Assembly (NCBI GenBank): GCA_012800805.1
Contig: JAAZIO010000008.1
Coordinates: 1 to 23,407, forward strand
DNA: 23,407 nt
DNA from: Clostridiales bacterium
GTDB taxonomy: Bacteria; Bacillota; Clostridia; Christensenellales; CAG-917
Reading direction: 5' to 3'
The position numbers were made by a program, and so were the translations under genes. The stretch's first letter is position 1. The number at the start of each line of letters is the position of its first letter. The notes beneath the pieces were generated by a model. It searched no databases. It saw only the letters and a program-made list of their open reading frames with translations, and was not told the DNA's origin. Below are positions 1 to 6,503 of this stretch, one piece after another.

Positions 1-1
1 A

Positions 2-1243
2 TACCGTGACAGCATAGATTTTTCCTTAATGGAGCCCCAATACGGCGAAGAGGGCTTAAAGTTCTCCTTTATGACAAAGGAGGCGGTCGCAAACAGGGAA
101 TGTTGCTATCTTACCTATACCAACGAGCGCACCCACGAAATAATAAAGGAAAACATCCACCGCGCTCCCATGTATAACGGCGCGATTGAGGGAATAGGCC
201 CAAGGTATTGCCCTTCGATTGAGGACAAGGTCATGCGCTTTAAAGACAAGGAGCGCCACCAGATTTTCGTCGAGCCCGAGGGATATCAAAGTGAGGAGAT
301 GTATATTCAAGGCATGAGCACCTCGCTACCCCACGACGTGCAGGAAAAAATGTACCGCACAATAAAAGGGCTTGAAAAAGCAAGGTTTGCCCGCTACGCT
401 TACGCCATAGAATACGACTGCATCGAGCCGCAAAGCCTTTCCCCGGCTCTTGCCATAAAAGGGTTCGGCGGTCTCTTTTCGGCGGGACAGTTCAACGGGA
501 CAAGCGGATACGAAGAGGCGGCTGCTCAGGGCATTATAGCAGGTATAAACGCAGCCAGGTATCTTGAGGATAAAGACTATTACATTCCTACCCGCGACAC
601 CTCATACATCGGGGTGCTTATTGATGACATCGTCACAAAAGGGACTAAAGAACCCTATCGAATGATGACATCAAGGGCGGAACACAGAATTATTCTAAGA
701 CAGGACAACGCCGATATGCGTCTTACCGAAATTGCCTATAACCTGGGGCTTGCCACTTTTGAGCGCTATCAAAGGCTGAACCTAAAAAAAGCCGAAATGG
801 CAAGGATTGAAAAATTGGCAAAAAAGCCTCTTGAAAAAAGCGACGCCCTCATTAGAATTTTTGAAAGGGGCGGCGAGGAGCTTCCGCAAAGAATTACGCT
901 TATGGAGCTGATGAAAAGGGCGTTTGTCACGCTTGACGACCTTATAGAGCTTTGCCCCGACGCCGCAAATGATACGGAAGCCCTTGAGGCGGTGTTTATC
1001 GAAAAGAAATACGAAGGCTATGTAAAAAAGCAGGAAGCTGCCATCGCCGAGCAAAGAAGGCTTGAAAACAAACAGCTACCGGAAGATATCGACTATTTAA
1101 AGATTGACGGACTTCGCCTTGAGGCAAGACAAAAGCTTAACGCCGTCCGCCCCCTTAACCTCGGCCAGGCATCAAGAATTTCGGGCGTCTCCCCGGCCGA
1201 TATTTCGGTATTAATCGTTTATCTTCAAAAACACGGGCTTTAA
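2..1243 (+). CDS. mnmG: MnmG (GidA), tRNA uridine-5-carboxymethylaminomethyl modification enzyme, C-terminal part
   Basis: The frame is open from the left edge, so this is the last 413 codons of a protein usually about 625 residues long; the FAD-binding Rossmann start lies outside the window. MnmG is a cytoplasmic FAD enzyme that works with the GTPase MnmE to modify U34 of tRNAs that read split-box codons. Visible family landmarks are the DSIDFS..EPQYGEEG stretch at the left edge, the conserved IEYDCIEP and GLFSAGQFNGTSGYEEAAAQG block (around nt 405-535), and TSRAEHRIILRQDNADMRLT (around nt 670-725), which leads into the helical C-terminal domain that contacts MnmE and tRNA. It ends in a TAA. 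In many bacteria rsmG (gidB) follows; here about 165 nt of AT-rich DNA and a terminator follow instead, so mnmG ends its transcription unit. The identification is firm. Confidence 0.96.
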   Translation, partial: YRDSIDFSLMEPQYGEEGLKFSFMTKEAVANRECCYLTYTNERTHEIIKENIHRAPMYNGAIEGIGPRYCPSIEDKVMRFKDKERHQIFVEPEGYQSEEMYIQGMSTSLPHDVQEKMYRTIKGLEKARFARYAYAIEYDCIEPQSLSPALAIKGFGGLFSAGQFNGTSGYEEAAAQGIIAGINAARYLEDKDYYIPTRDTSYIGVLIDDIVTKGTKEPYRMMTSRAEHRIILRQDNADMRLTEIAYNLGLATFERYQRLNLKKAEMARIEKLAKKPLEKSDALIRIFERGGEELPQRITLMELMKRAFVTLDDLIELCPDAANDTEALEAVFIEKKYEGYVKKQEAAIAEQRRLENKQLPEDIDYLKIDGLRLEARQKLNAVRPLNLGQASRISGVSPADISVLIVYLQKHGL

Positions 1244-1410
1244 AACTTTAAACTAAGAAACCATTGTTTTATTAAAATTATTGGTATTCATGTTATATAA
1301 ACAAAATAAAGCCGCAAGATGTAATTATTTTCATAAATTGTTAAGCAAGTTAAAGTCAGATAGCAGAAAAAATTATTGTCACCGCAAAGAATTAAAAGGA
1401 AAAATAAAAA

Positions 1411-1433
1411 ACCGCCGTAAGGCGGCTTTTTTA
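1411..1433. terminator. Bidirectional rho-independent terminator between convergent mnmG and GNAT genes
   Basis: The stem CCGCC (1412-1416) pairs with GGCGG (1421-1425) across a GTAA tetraloop of GNRA type. It is flanked by an A-rich tract on the left (1401-1411) and seven T on the right (1427-1433), so it can work on both strands. It lies about 170 nt past the mnmG stop and directly abuts the stop codon of the minus-strand acetyltransferase gene. The rest of the 1244-1410 gap is AT-rich and shows nothing else I can support. Confidence 0.85.
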
Positions 1434-1994
1434 TAGTTTCATTGTCATGACGTAAGCTTTGCCGAAGATGGACTTATGGGTTTCATAGCCTAACTTTTTG
1501 TAAAAGCGGACGGCTCTTTCGTTGTCGGAGCCTACTACAAGGAATATTCCGCCGATGTCTTTTGATTTCAAGTGAGAAATTAGCGCTTTCATCAGTTTTT
1601 TGCCAACGCCCTGATTTTGCCCGCAGGGGAGTATGTCGATATGCAGATGCGCGGGATAGTTCTTGCAGACTTTTTTTAGATAGCGCCTTTCAAGCTTTTT
1701 TAAAAGCGCCTCCATTTTGTCTTTTTTCTTGACCTTTGGCAGATACTTTTCCATAAATATGTCAATATATTTGCCGTAGTCCTCCGCGCAGACGATGTAG
1801 CCTATCGGCCTGTCATCCTCATCCGCCGCTACAAAGCAGTTCTGCGGCTCGTGCTCCAAATAATAGTGAAGATACAGCGTGCAAACAAGCGATTTGTCCC
1901 TTATGTATTTTTTCGCAGTCGCGGTTTTGTGGCACACTTCCTCAAGATACGGTTTGTCCTGTTCTTTGTATGGTCTTATCTTAAATTCATCCAT
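1431..1994 (-). CDS. GNAT-family N-acetyltransferase (substrate unknown)
   Basis: This 187-residue protein has the GCN5-related acetyltransferase fold signature. Motif A is a beta strand (LHIDILP, about residues 117-123) followed by the acetyl-CoA pyrophosphate loop Q126-N-Q-G129-V-G131-K. Motif B is near residues 158-170 (NERAVRFYKKLGYE), the usual helix and strand at the end of the acetyl-CoA site. The lysine-rich stretch at 84-112 probably forms an inserted helical lid. Members of the family acetylate small molecules, tRNA, proteins or antibiotics, and nothing in the sequence fixes the substrate. It is monocistronic, with its own promoter (2037-2065) and terminator (1411-1433). No good Shine-Dalgarno precedes the ATG (the upstream bases read AAACTTTACT), so translation may be weak. 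Family call firm, function open. Confidence 0.85.
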   Translation of the reverse strand: MDEFKIRPYKEQDKPYLEEVCHKTATAKKYIRDKSLVCTLYLHYYLEHEPQNCFVAADEDDRPIGYIVCAEDYGKYIDIFMEKYLPKVKKKDKMEALLKKLERRYLKKVCKNYPAHLHIDILPCGQNQGVGKKLMKALISHLKSKDIGGIFLVVGSDNERAVRFYKKLGYETHKSIFGKAYVMTMKL

Positions 1995-2036
1995 AGTAAA
2001 GTTTTATTAATTTAATCCGTTTTTTATTCTATTTAG

Positions 2037-2065
2037 ATTATACCATAAGCGTTTTTAATTTTCAC
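2037..2065 (-). promoter_or_regulatory. Sigma-A-type promoter for the GNAT gene
   Basis: Read on the minus strand, a perfect TATAAT -10 box (2042-2037) lies 17 bp downstream of GTGAAA (2065-2060), a four-of-six match to TTGACA. It sits about 43 nt upstream of the acetyltransferase start codon and points toward it. Confidence 0.65.
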
Positions 2066-2108
2066 CATAAATTTTTATGTTTACGATAATCTATATTGTT
2101 TTTGTTAT

Positions 2109-2156
2109 AATCCCCTTTTTTGATTTACGATTAATCCCCTTTCTTTTGATTTACGA
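2109..2156. repeat. Short tandem duplication in an intergenic region
   Basis: The segment 2109-2130 (AATCCCC, a T-run, then TGATTTACGA) is repeated at 2133-2156 with two extra bases in the T-run and a TT spacer between the copies. It lies in the 291-nt gap 1995-2285, which otherwise holds only the GNAT promoter and the terminator of the large minus-strand gene. No function is apparent; replication slippage in AT-rich non-coding DNA is the simplest explanation. Confidence 0.6.
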
Positions 2157-2220
2157 CTTAATATTTTCAGCCTTACTTAATAAGGTTAATTTTTTGCGTT
2201 TTATTATAAAAAACACTTAT

Positions 2221-2246
2221 AAAAAAACCCGTTTCAAACGGGTTTT
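2221..2246 (-). terminator. Rho-independent terminator of the CvpA-like/repeat-protein operon
   Basis: AAAACCCGTTT (2224-2234) and AAACGGGTTTT (2236-2246) are perfect inverse complements around a single C, giving a stem of eight or more pairs. On the minus strand it is followed by a run of seven T. It lies about 40 nt downstream of the TGA of the 907-codon gene. On the plus strand the T tail is only four bases, so termination is mainly leftward. Confidence 0.85.
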
Positions 2247-2285
2247 AACGATAAAGCTTGATTAATCAATATAAAAATTACGAAA

Positions 2286-5009
2286 TCACGCCAGGTCTGA
2301 AGGGTCAAAGACGATGACGGGAGTTCCTTCGATTATGTCTTTTTTCAGATTTCCGAAAAAGTCCGAAATAGTTACATCCTGCAGCGCGTCGACAACCTCC
2401 TGGTCCATAATGATTCTGCCCCAGACCAGGATGTCGCCGATGGACGCTCTTGAGATTTTCGTAGTTATCGCCTCACCGAGGTTTGATACGGGGGTTTGCA
2501 TTATCGCCCCGTCAAAGAATGTGTCGGGCGAGGGGTCAAAGACATCAGAGAGCCTGAGGGTTCTGAATGTGTCGTTAAGGGTGCTGAGCGACGCGTCAGA
2601 GAGAGCTGTAAGGATGTTTTCGCTCTTTTCCGCGGTTATCGTCACATCCGTCCATGATGTAAGATGTGTGTTGTAAGCTATAGATAACACATTTGAGTCC
2701 GTTTCTGCGTTTGTTGCAAGATATCCCGCGACAAAGTTATATCTTGTTTTGCCTGTGATGTCGAAATAGACCTCGTCGCCGCTTTTGCTAAGATATTTTA
2801 TATAGGTGCCCGACGGGTCAAGCTCATATCCGCCCGCTGTCTTTTTGTAAAGGTCGCCAATTTCTATATATCCGTCGGCGGTTAGAACATAGCTTCCAAA
2901 GGGCGATTCTTTTGCTATTTTAGACACATAAACCTTTTTATAGATGGGCGTTCCCGAAGGCATTGAAGCGAAGTTAAGGTCAAGTCTTCTGAACTGCCCG
3001 TCCTGAAAATAGTAATTGCCGTCGTTTGATAGCACAAACACAAACTTTTTGGAGTATGCCTTGTGGGTGCCCGGTTGATAGCCCGAATCCATCGGCTTTA
3101 TAAATTCGTCTCCCATATAGGTTGACGGGCCGTAATATTCCCCGCTTGGGTCTTCAAAATAGACGGAGTTTCCCGTCTGAAGCAGCACGCGGGCTTTAGC
3201 GGGGTCGTCGGATGGCTCATAGTCCTTTACGGCGTCGTAGGGCGTAATCGAGACAAGCTCGCTGAACGTGATTGTGTTTATCGTGTCGGTTATGCCTTGC
3301 GCGAGATTGCCTATCTTTGTGTCTTTAAGACGCCTTAGCAGGGCATGGGAGCCTTCGTTTATATCTATTACCTGGCCAAGCGATATGTCGTTTATGTCGC
3401 TAGACAAGGTGGAAAGCTTTGAGTTTTTAAGAGCGATAAGAATCGAGGGGCTCTTGTCGTGTATTACCGTAACGCCGTCGTCTGCAAAAACGGGCTCTTC
3501 ATAGATGTCTATCATGTCGCCAAGCGTAAGGGTGTTGAGGCTGTCGCTTAGCTCAAGAAGCTTTGCGTTTTTAAGGCTTATTAAAATTTTTGGGCTTTTT
3601 TCGTGGATTATCGTAACGCCGTCCTCTCCCAAAACATCCTCGTCGTAAATGTCTATAAGGTCGCAAAGCCTCATTGATTTAATCTTGTCGAAAACTTCGC
3701 CGAGGTCTTTGATTTTTATGTTTGCCATCCTCTGCATGGGCATGGGGGAGGAACCCTCAACAACTCTAAGATAGCCCGTCATGCCTTCTTCAAGGAAAGA
3801 GTTTTCCCCTCTTACATAATCGGGCGCCGCGCTCTCGCCAAAGGGAGCCATAAGGCTAAAGGAGCCACCCGAATGGAAGTAGTAGTCTGTTTCGGGGGAA
3901 AGATTAATAAACTCACCGCAAGTGAGGGGGCTTGAGCCGTCGGAGGAAAGATTGATAAGCATGTCCCCGCCCTCGCATACCTTTATGTAGCCACCGTCAA
4001 AAAGATAGAAGTTTTCGCCGCTTTTGTAAAAGCCGTTTTTGTATACTTTGGCGTAAAGTTCGGATGCGTTTGAGTCATCCGCGGGATTATAAGGCTCATA
4101 CAAAATACGCCTGTATAATACCCCGCCCGAAACGCCGGAGTTTACCGCAACATACTCATAGTCGCCGTTTTCTTTTTTTATGTATCTGGCCTCTTGATAG
4201 ATAAGCCCGTTTTCATCCGCTCCCGAAAGATACTTTTCGGCATGCGGATTAATCGGGTCACCCTCGTTTACCTCCTCGAAGCGGTCGGATTTTACATAAA
4301 GCGTGTTTTGTCCGAGCGGCAAAAACAAATCGCAGTCTATTTCCGCGGCAAGGCTTAGCGTCAGATGGTTTAGCGTGTTTCCAAACGCAGACAGCTCGAC
4401 ATCTTTAATGCTGTTAAGCAGCATGTTGTCTCCCGCCATGGAAATGCCGAAGTTTCGCTCTATGCTTCTAAGCGTGGTCCGGCCGTTTATTGACGACATA
4501 AGGGTGTCAACTACGCTCATTATGGGAGAGTTCAGGTTTTCGGTAAGTATGGGAAGATTGTATGTGGAAAAATCTATGCCCGCAATCCCGCCGACCGTGT
4601 TCAAGGTGATTGTGTCGATAACCTCGCCTATGTGAGCGAAAGCTTCAGTAACGGGATACTGATACAGTAGCGATATGTCGATGCCCATTATCTCGCCCGG
4701 AAGCGGCAGGGAGTATTTGTCGATAATATCCCTTAGCGGAATGTTTGAAATGTCCATCGCTATCTGAACCGCTTCAAGGATAATGTCAAGCAGCGTTCTT
4801 TCCTTAAAATCTTTCGCCTCGTCGGGGAGAATCTGCGTGTTTGTTATCTCCTCAATTTTGTCTACGGTAAGCAGGGTGAGGCCGGCATAAATTGTGCCAG
4901 CAATCGCGCCGATAAACAGCACGACGCCCATAATCATGCCGAAGATAAAAGTAAGCATGCCTTTGCAGGCTCTTTTGCAACCGCCTTTTCTGCGCTCTTT
5001 GCCAGCCAT
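2286..5009 (-). CDS. Large membrane-anchored repeat protein, family not recognised
   Basis: This 907-residue protein matches no family I can name. The N terminus is very basic (residues 1-17, with Cys11 and Cys15), followed by one hydrophobic helix (about 18-47) and no obvious cleavage site. This suggests an inside N terminus and about 860 residues outside the membrane. The body carries a degenerate repeat: an 'LxLxD(V/M/L)IDI' strand-like piece, an acidic linker, 'SPxILxALKxxKLxxLxxxIN', then the next unit. Clear units are 446-493, 494-542 and 543-579. Weaker ones are near 90-97, 200-220, 580-588 and 797-890. Two insertions rich in Tyr, Gly and Asp (about 228-430 and 590-790) look beta-rich. 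The start ATG shares its A with the stop codon of the upstream CvpA-like gene (TAATG), so translation is probably coupled. A cell-envelope role is inferred only from topology and its partner. Confidence 0.8.
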   Translation of the reverse strand: MAGKERRKGGCKRACKGMLTFIFGMIMGVVLFIGAIAGTIYAGLTLLTVDKIEEITNTQILPDEAKDFKERTLLDIILEAVQIAMDISNIPLRDIIDKYSLPLPGEIMGIDISLLYQYPVTEAFAHIGEVIDTITLNTVGGIAGIDFSTYNLPILTENLNSPIMSVVDTLMSSINGRTTLRSIERNFGISMAGDNMLLNSIKDVELSAFGNTLNHLTLSLAAEIDCDLFLPLGQNTLYVKSDRFEEVNEGDPINPHAEKYLSGADENGLIYQEARYIKKENGDYEYVAVNSGVSGGVLYRRILYEPYNPADDSNASELYAKVYKNGFYKSGENFYLFDGGYIKVCEGGDMLINLSSDGSSPLTCGEFINLSPETDYYFHSGGSFSLMAPFGESAAPDYVRGENSFLEEGMTGYLRVVEGSSPMPMQRMANIKIKDLGEVFDKIKSMRLCDLIDIYDEDVLGEDGVTIIHEKSPKILISLKNAKLLELSDSLNTLTLGDMIDIYEEPVFADDGVTVIHDKSPSILIALKNSKLSTLSSDINDISLGQVIDINEGSHALLRRLKDTKIGNLAQGITDTINTITFSELVSITPYDAVKDYEPSDDPAKARVLLQTGNSVYFEDPSGEYYGPSTYMGDEFIKPMDSGYQPGTHKAYSKKFVFVLSNDGNYYFQDGQFRRLDLNFASMPSGTPIYKKVYVSKIAKESPFGSYVLTADGYIEIGDLYKKTAGGYELDPSGTYIKYLSKSGDEVYFDITGKTRYNFVAGYLATNAETDSNVLSIAYNTHLTSWTDVTITAEKSENILTALSDASLSTLNDTFRTLRLSDVFDPSPDTFFDGAIMQTPVSNLGEAITTKISRASIGDILVWGRIIMDQEVVDALQDVTISDFFGNLKKDIIEGTPVIVFDPSDLA
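3273..3674 (-). repeat. Three tandem coding repeats inside the 907-residue protein
   Basis: Units lie at 3531-3674 (residues 446-493), 3384-3530 (494-542) and 3273-3383 (543-579). The first two share most positions, for example DLIDIYDE / DMIDIYEE, DGVTIIHEKSPKIL / DGVTVIHDKSPSIL and ALK- or SLK-NxKL. The third lacks the 'DDGVTVIHDKSP' segment and keeps 'VIDINE...LLRRLKDTKIGNL'. The similarity between units one and two is visible at the DNA level, which suggests fairly recent internal duplication, while the third has diverged. Confidence 0.8.
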
Positions 5010-5767
5010 TATCCCACCTTCCCGAACATATTGACGAATAAGTCAAAAACGGGATTCGCGCCGTAAAGGATAGAGCAAAGTCCCGATGACTTAAGATGGT
5101 TTGCCGCCGATGACATAAACGGAACATCGGCGGTGATGCCTATTATTGCGAACACGAAAAGAACAAAGAACAGCGAAGTGCCAACAGAGAACACCATGCC
5201 CAATACTCTGTCCAGCGGTTTAAAGGAGCGCAGAGAATCTTCAGCTTTGCTCCAAAGGCCCGTTATTATCGCAAAAAGAAGTTTTAAAACTATAAAGGAT
5301 ACCGCAAAAAGTATAACCGCCATGAAAATGGACGCGAGATTGGGGGCGAGAATCTGAGCAAGGCTCATGTCGCCTTCTTGCGGGACCAGCCTTGAAACCA
5401 AAAACCCAACCAGATAGTTCATGATGAAGTTGCCGCCCGTCAAATCCTCCATGGAAAAGCTTCCCGAGTTGTTTCTGAAAACTACCACACCCTCGTCAAA
5501 GAAAACTCTTGAGCTGAAAGCGTCGCCCCAGCCGCTTATCCAGTTTTCAAGCATCGCCACAAAATTTGAACCCGTGGGGGATGCCATTATGGGATTGGTG
5601 CATGTTCCCGAGAAAAACAGCGCAGCGACAAGCAGCGTGATATTGAAAAATATCCCGCGTGTGGAGCGTGAAAACCCGCGCTTTAAGCCGATTATCAAAA
5701 ACAAACCGATAAAGCCGAGAAAAACTCCGTCCGAAATATTGAATGCCGCAAGCGCAAAATCAAACAT
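5009..5767 (-). CDS. CvpA-like integral membrane protein
   Basis: This 252-residue protein has four hydrophobic stretches, at about 10-28, 37-53, 145-170 and 190-212. The first helix is followed by the GLKRGFSRS motif (27-35), and LDRVLGMVFS (185-194) opens the last helix. This GxxRG / DRxxG layout is typical of the CvpA family of inner-membrane proteins, known for colicin V production in E. coli but poorly understood elsewhere. A long loop (about 55-140) between helices two and three makes it longer than the usual 160-220 residues. It is first in a two-gene minus-strand unit, and its TAA overlaps the next gene's ATG by one base. An AGGA sits eight bases before its ATG. In E. coli cvpA is the first gene of the purF operon; here it is 6.7 kb away from purF on the opposite strand. 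Family call fairly secure; role unknown. Confidence 0.75.
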   Translation of the reverse strand: MFDFALAAFNISDGVFLGFIGLFLIIGLKRGFSRSTRGIFFNITLLVAALFFSGTCTNPIMASPTGSNFVAMLENWISGWGDAFSSRVFFDEGVVVFRNNSGSFSMEDLTGGNFIMNYLVGFLVSRLVPQEGDMSLAQILAPNLASIFMAVILFAVSFIVLKLLFAIITGLWSKAEDSLRSFKPLDRVLGMVFSVGTSLFFVLFVFAIIGITADVPFMSSAANHLKSSGLCSILYGANPVFDLFVNMFGKVG

Positions 5768-5940
5768 CTTTTTATCCTATTACTTTATAATTGACAATAC
5801 AATATTGTATATACAATATAATGCAAAAATAGAATTTACGCAATAGTGAAAAAAAGGAATTTAAATATAGTTAAGTTTTGCTGACTAAATCCTTCGTTTA
5901 AATATTCCGATGCGGGGAATAATTTTTCAAAAGGAGAATT
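5768..5940. promoter_or_regulatory. Divergent intergenic promoter region with an 18-bp perfect palindrome
   Basis: This 173-nt AT-rich gap separates the leftward CvpA-like gene from the rightward yyaC. It contains a perfect palindrome, ATATTGTATATACAATAT, at 5802-5819, which could be an operator serving both directions. Promoter-like elements overlap it. On the plus strand TTGACA (5791-5796) precedes TACAAT (5812-5817) by 15 bp and TATAAT (5817-5822) by 20 bp, neither being ideal spacing. On the minus strand TTGCAT and TATTGT are 16 bp apart. A weak TTGCTG / AATATT pair (5878-5906) lies nearer yyaC. AAGGAG (5931-5936) is the yyaC ribosome binding site. Confidence 0.4.
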
Positions 5941-6408
5941 ATGAACCCCGTAATTTTATGTATCGGAACCAAAGAGGTAACGGGAGACAGGCTGGCGCCG
6001 CTTGTGGGCACGCTGCTTAAGAGCAAATACAACATTCCCGCTTTTGTATACGGCGATTTAAACTACGACGTCAACGGCCTTAGGCTGAAAGAGACGGCGT
6101 CTTTTGTCAAAAGGGCTCATAAAGGCGCGCCATTGATTACCGTAGACGCCGCAATAGGCGACAAAAACGATATCGGAAAAATTAAAATCAGGGGAGGGGG
6201 CGTGCGTCCCAAAGAGGCCATAAAAAAGGGGTCTCGCCCGCTTGGCGATATCGGAATTTTGGGAGTGGTGGCGCCAGACGACGGCGAGCCGCTAATGGCG
6301 CTTATGTCCGCCGACGAGGAACTTGTGGCGTCCCTTGCGGAAAGAATAGCAAAGTTTATAAATTTTTTGATTTCGGACGGTTTGGAAGAATTTGCCTTGC
6401 CGGGATAG
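5941..6408 (+). CDS. yyaC: YyaC-family sporulation protein (DUF1256, Gpr-like fold)
   Basis: This 155-residue protein begins with the family hallmark CIGT..VTGDRLAPLVG (residues 7-23) and continues with VYGDLNYDVNG (36-46), TVDAAIG (67-73) and a glycine-rich GGGVRP motif (85-90). This is the pattern of YyaC/DUF1256 proteins, which are related to the germination protease Gpr and are made during Bacillus sporulation; whether they cleave anything is not settled. The length is close to the family's, if slightly short. The ATG has a strong AAGGAG five bases upstream. It is transcribed alone or at the end of a short unit: ftsH has its own promoter 18 bp past this stop. Its presence is the main hint that the organism makes, or once made, endospores. 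In B. subtilis yyaC lies close to mnmG near the replication origin, as it does here. Confidence 0.82.
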   Translation: MNPVILCIGTKEVTGDRLAPLVGTLLKSKYNIPAFVYGDLNYDVNGLRLKETASFVKRAHKGAPLITVDAAIGDKNDIGKIKIRGGGVRPKEAIKKGSRPLGDIGILGVVAPDDGEPLMALMSADEELVASLAERIAKFINFLISDGLEEFALPG

Positions 6409-6426
6409 CGTATTTTAAGGAATAGG

Positions 6427-6456
6427 TTGACAATTTTGTATTGCGGCGGTTATAAT
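6427..6456 (+). promoter_or_regulatory. Consensus sigma-A promoter of ftsH
   Basis: Perfect TTGACA (6427-6432) and TATAAT (6451-6456) hexamers are separated by 18 bp. The expected start is near 6463, giving a leader of about 40 nt. This is the strongest housekeeping promoter in the window and should drive ftsH at a high constitutive level. Confidence 0.85.
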
Positions 6457-6468
6457 GACTTGATAAAT

Positions 6469-6482
6469 GGCGGATAACCGCC
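6469..6482 (+). promoter_or_regulatory. Leader hairpin at the 5' end of the ftsH mRNA
   Basis: GGCGG (6469-6473) pairs with CCGCC (6478-6482) over an ATAA loop. It begins about six bases after the predicted transcription start and ends about 10 nt before the GGAGG ribosome binding site (6492-6496). No T-run follows, so it is not a terminator. A 5'-end stabilising structure is a reasonable guess. Confidence 0.5.
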
Positions 6483-6503
6483 CGCCCGGATGGAGGAAAA
6501 GAA

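Noticed and set aside
2077..2265. A 62-codon plus-strand frame, rich in Ile, Leu and Phe
   Set aside because: It has no ribosome binding site, covers the short tandem duplication and runs through the terminator at 2221-2246. Its hydrophobic composition is what AT-rich non-coding DNA gives.
4852..5127. A 91-codon minus-strand frame across the junction of the CvpA-like and repeat-protein genes
   Set aside because: It is out of frame with both genes, which are joined by a clean TAATG overlap, and its sequence is low in hydrophobic order and rich in Arg, as expected for a shadow frame.
5421..5846. A 141-codon plus-strand frame opposite the CvpA-like gene
   Set aside because: It lies almost wholly antisense to a gene with clear membrane segments and family motifs, lacks a ribosome binding site and shows no domain.
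5904..5920. Short inverted repeat ATTCC...GGAAT just before yyaC
   Set aside because: Only five or six pairs with a seven-base loop and no T-run; easily chance, so not listed as a feature.
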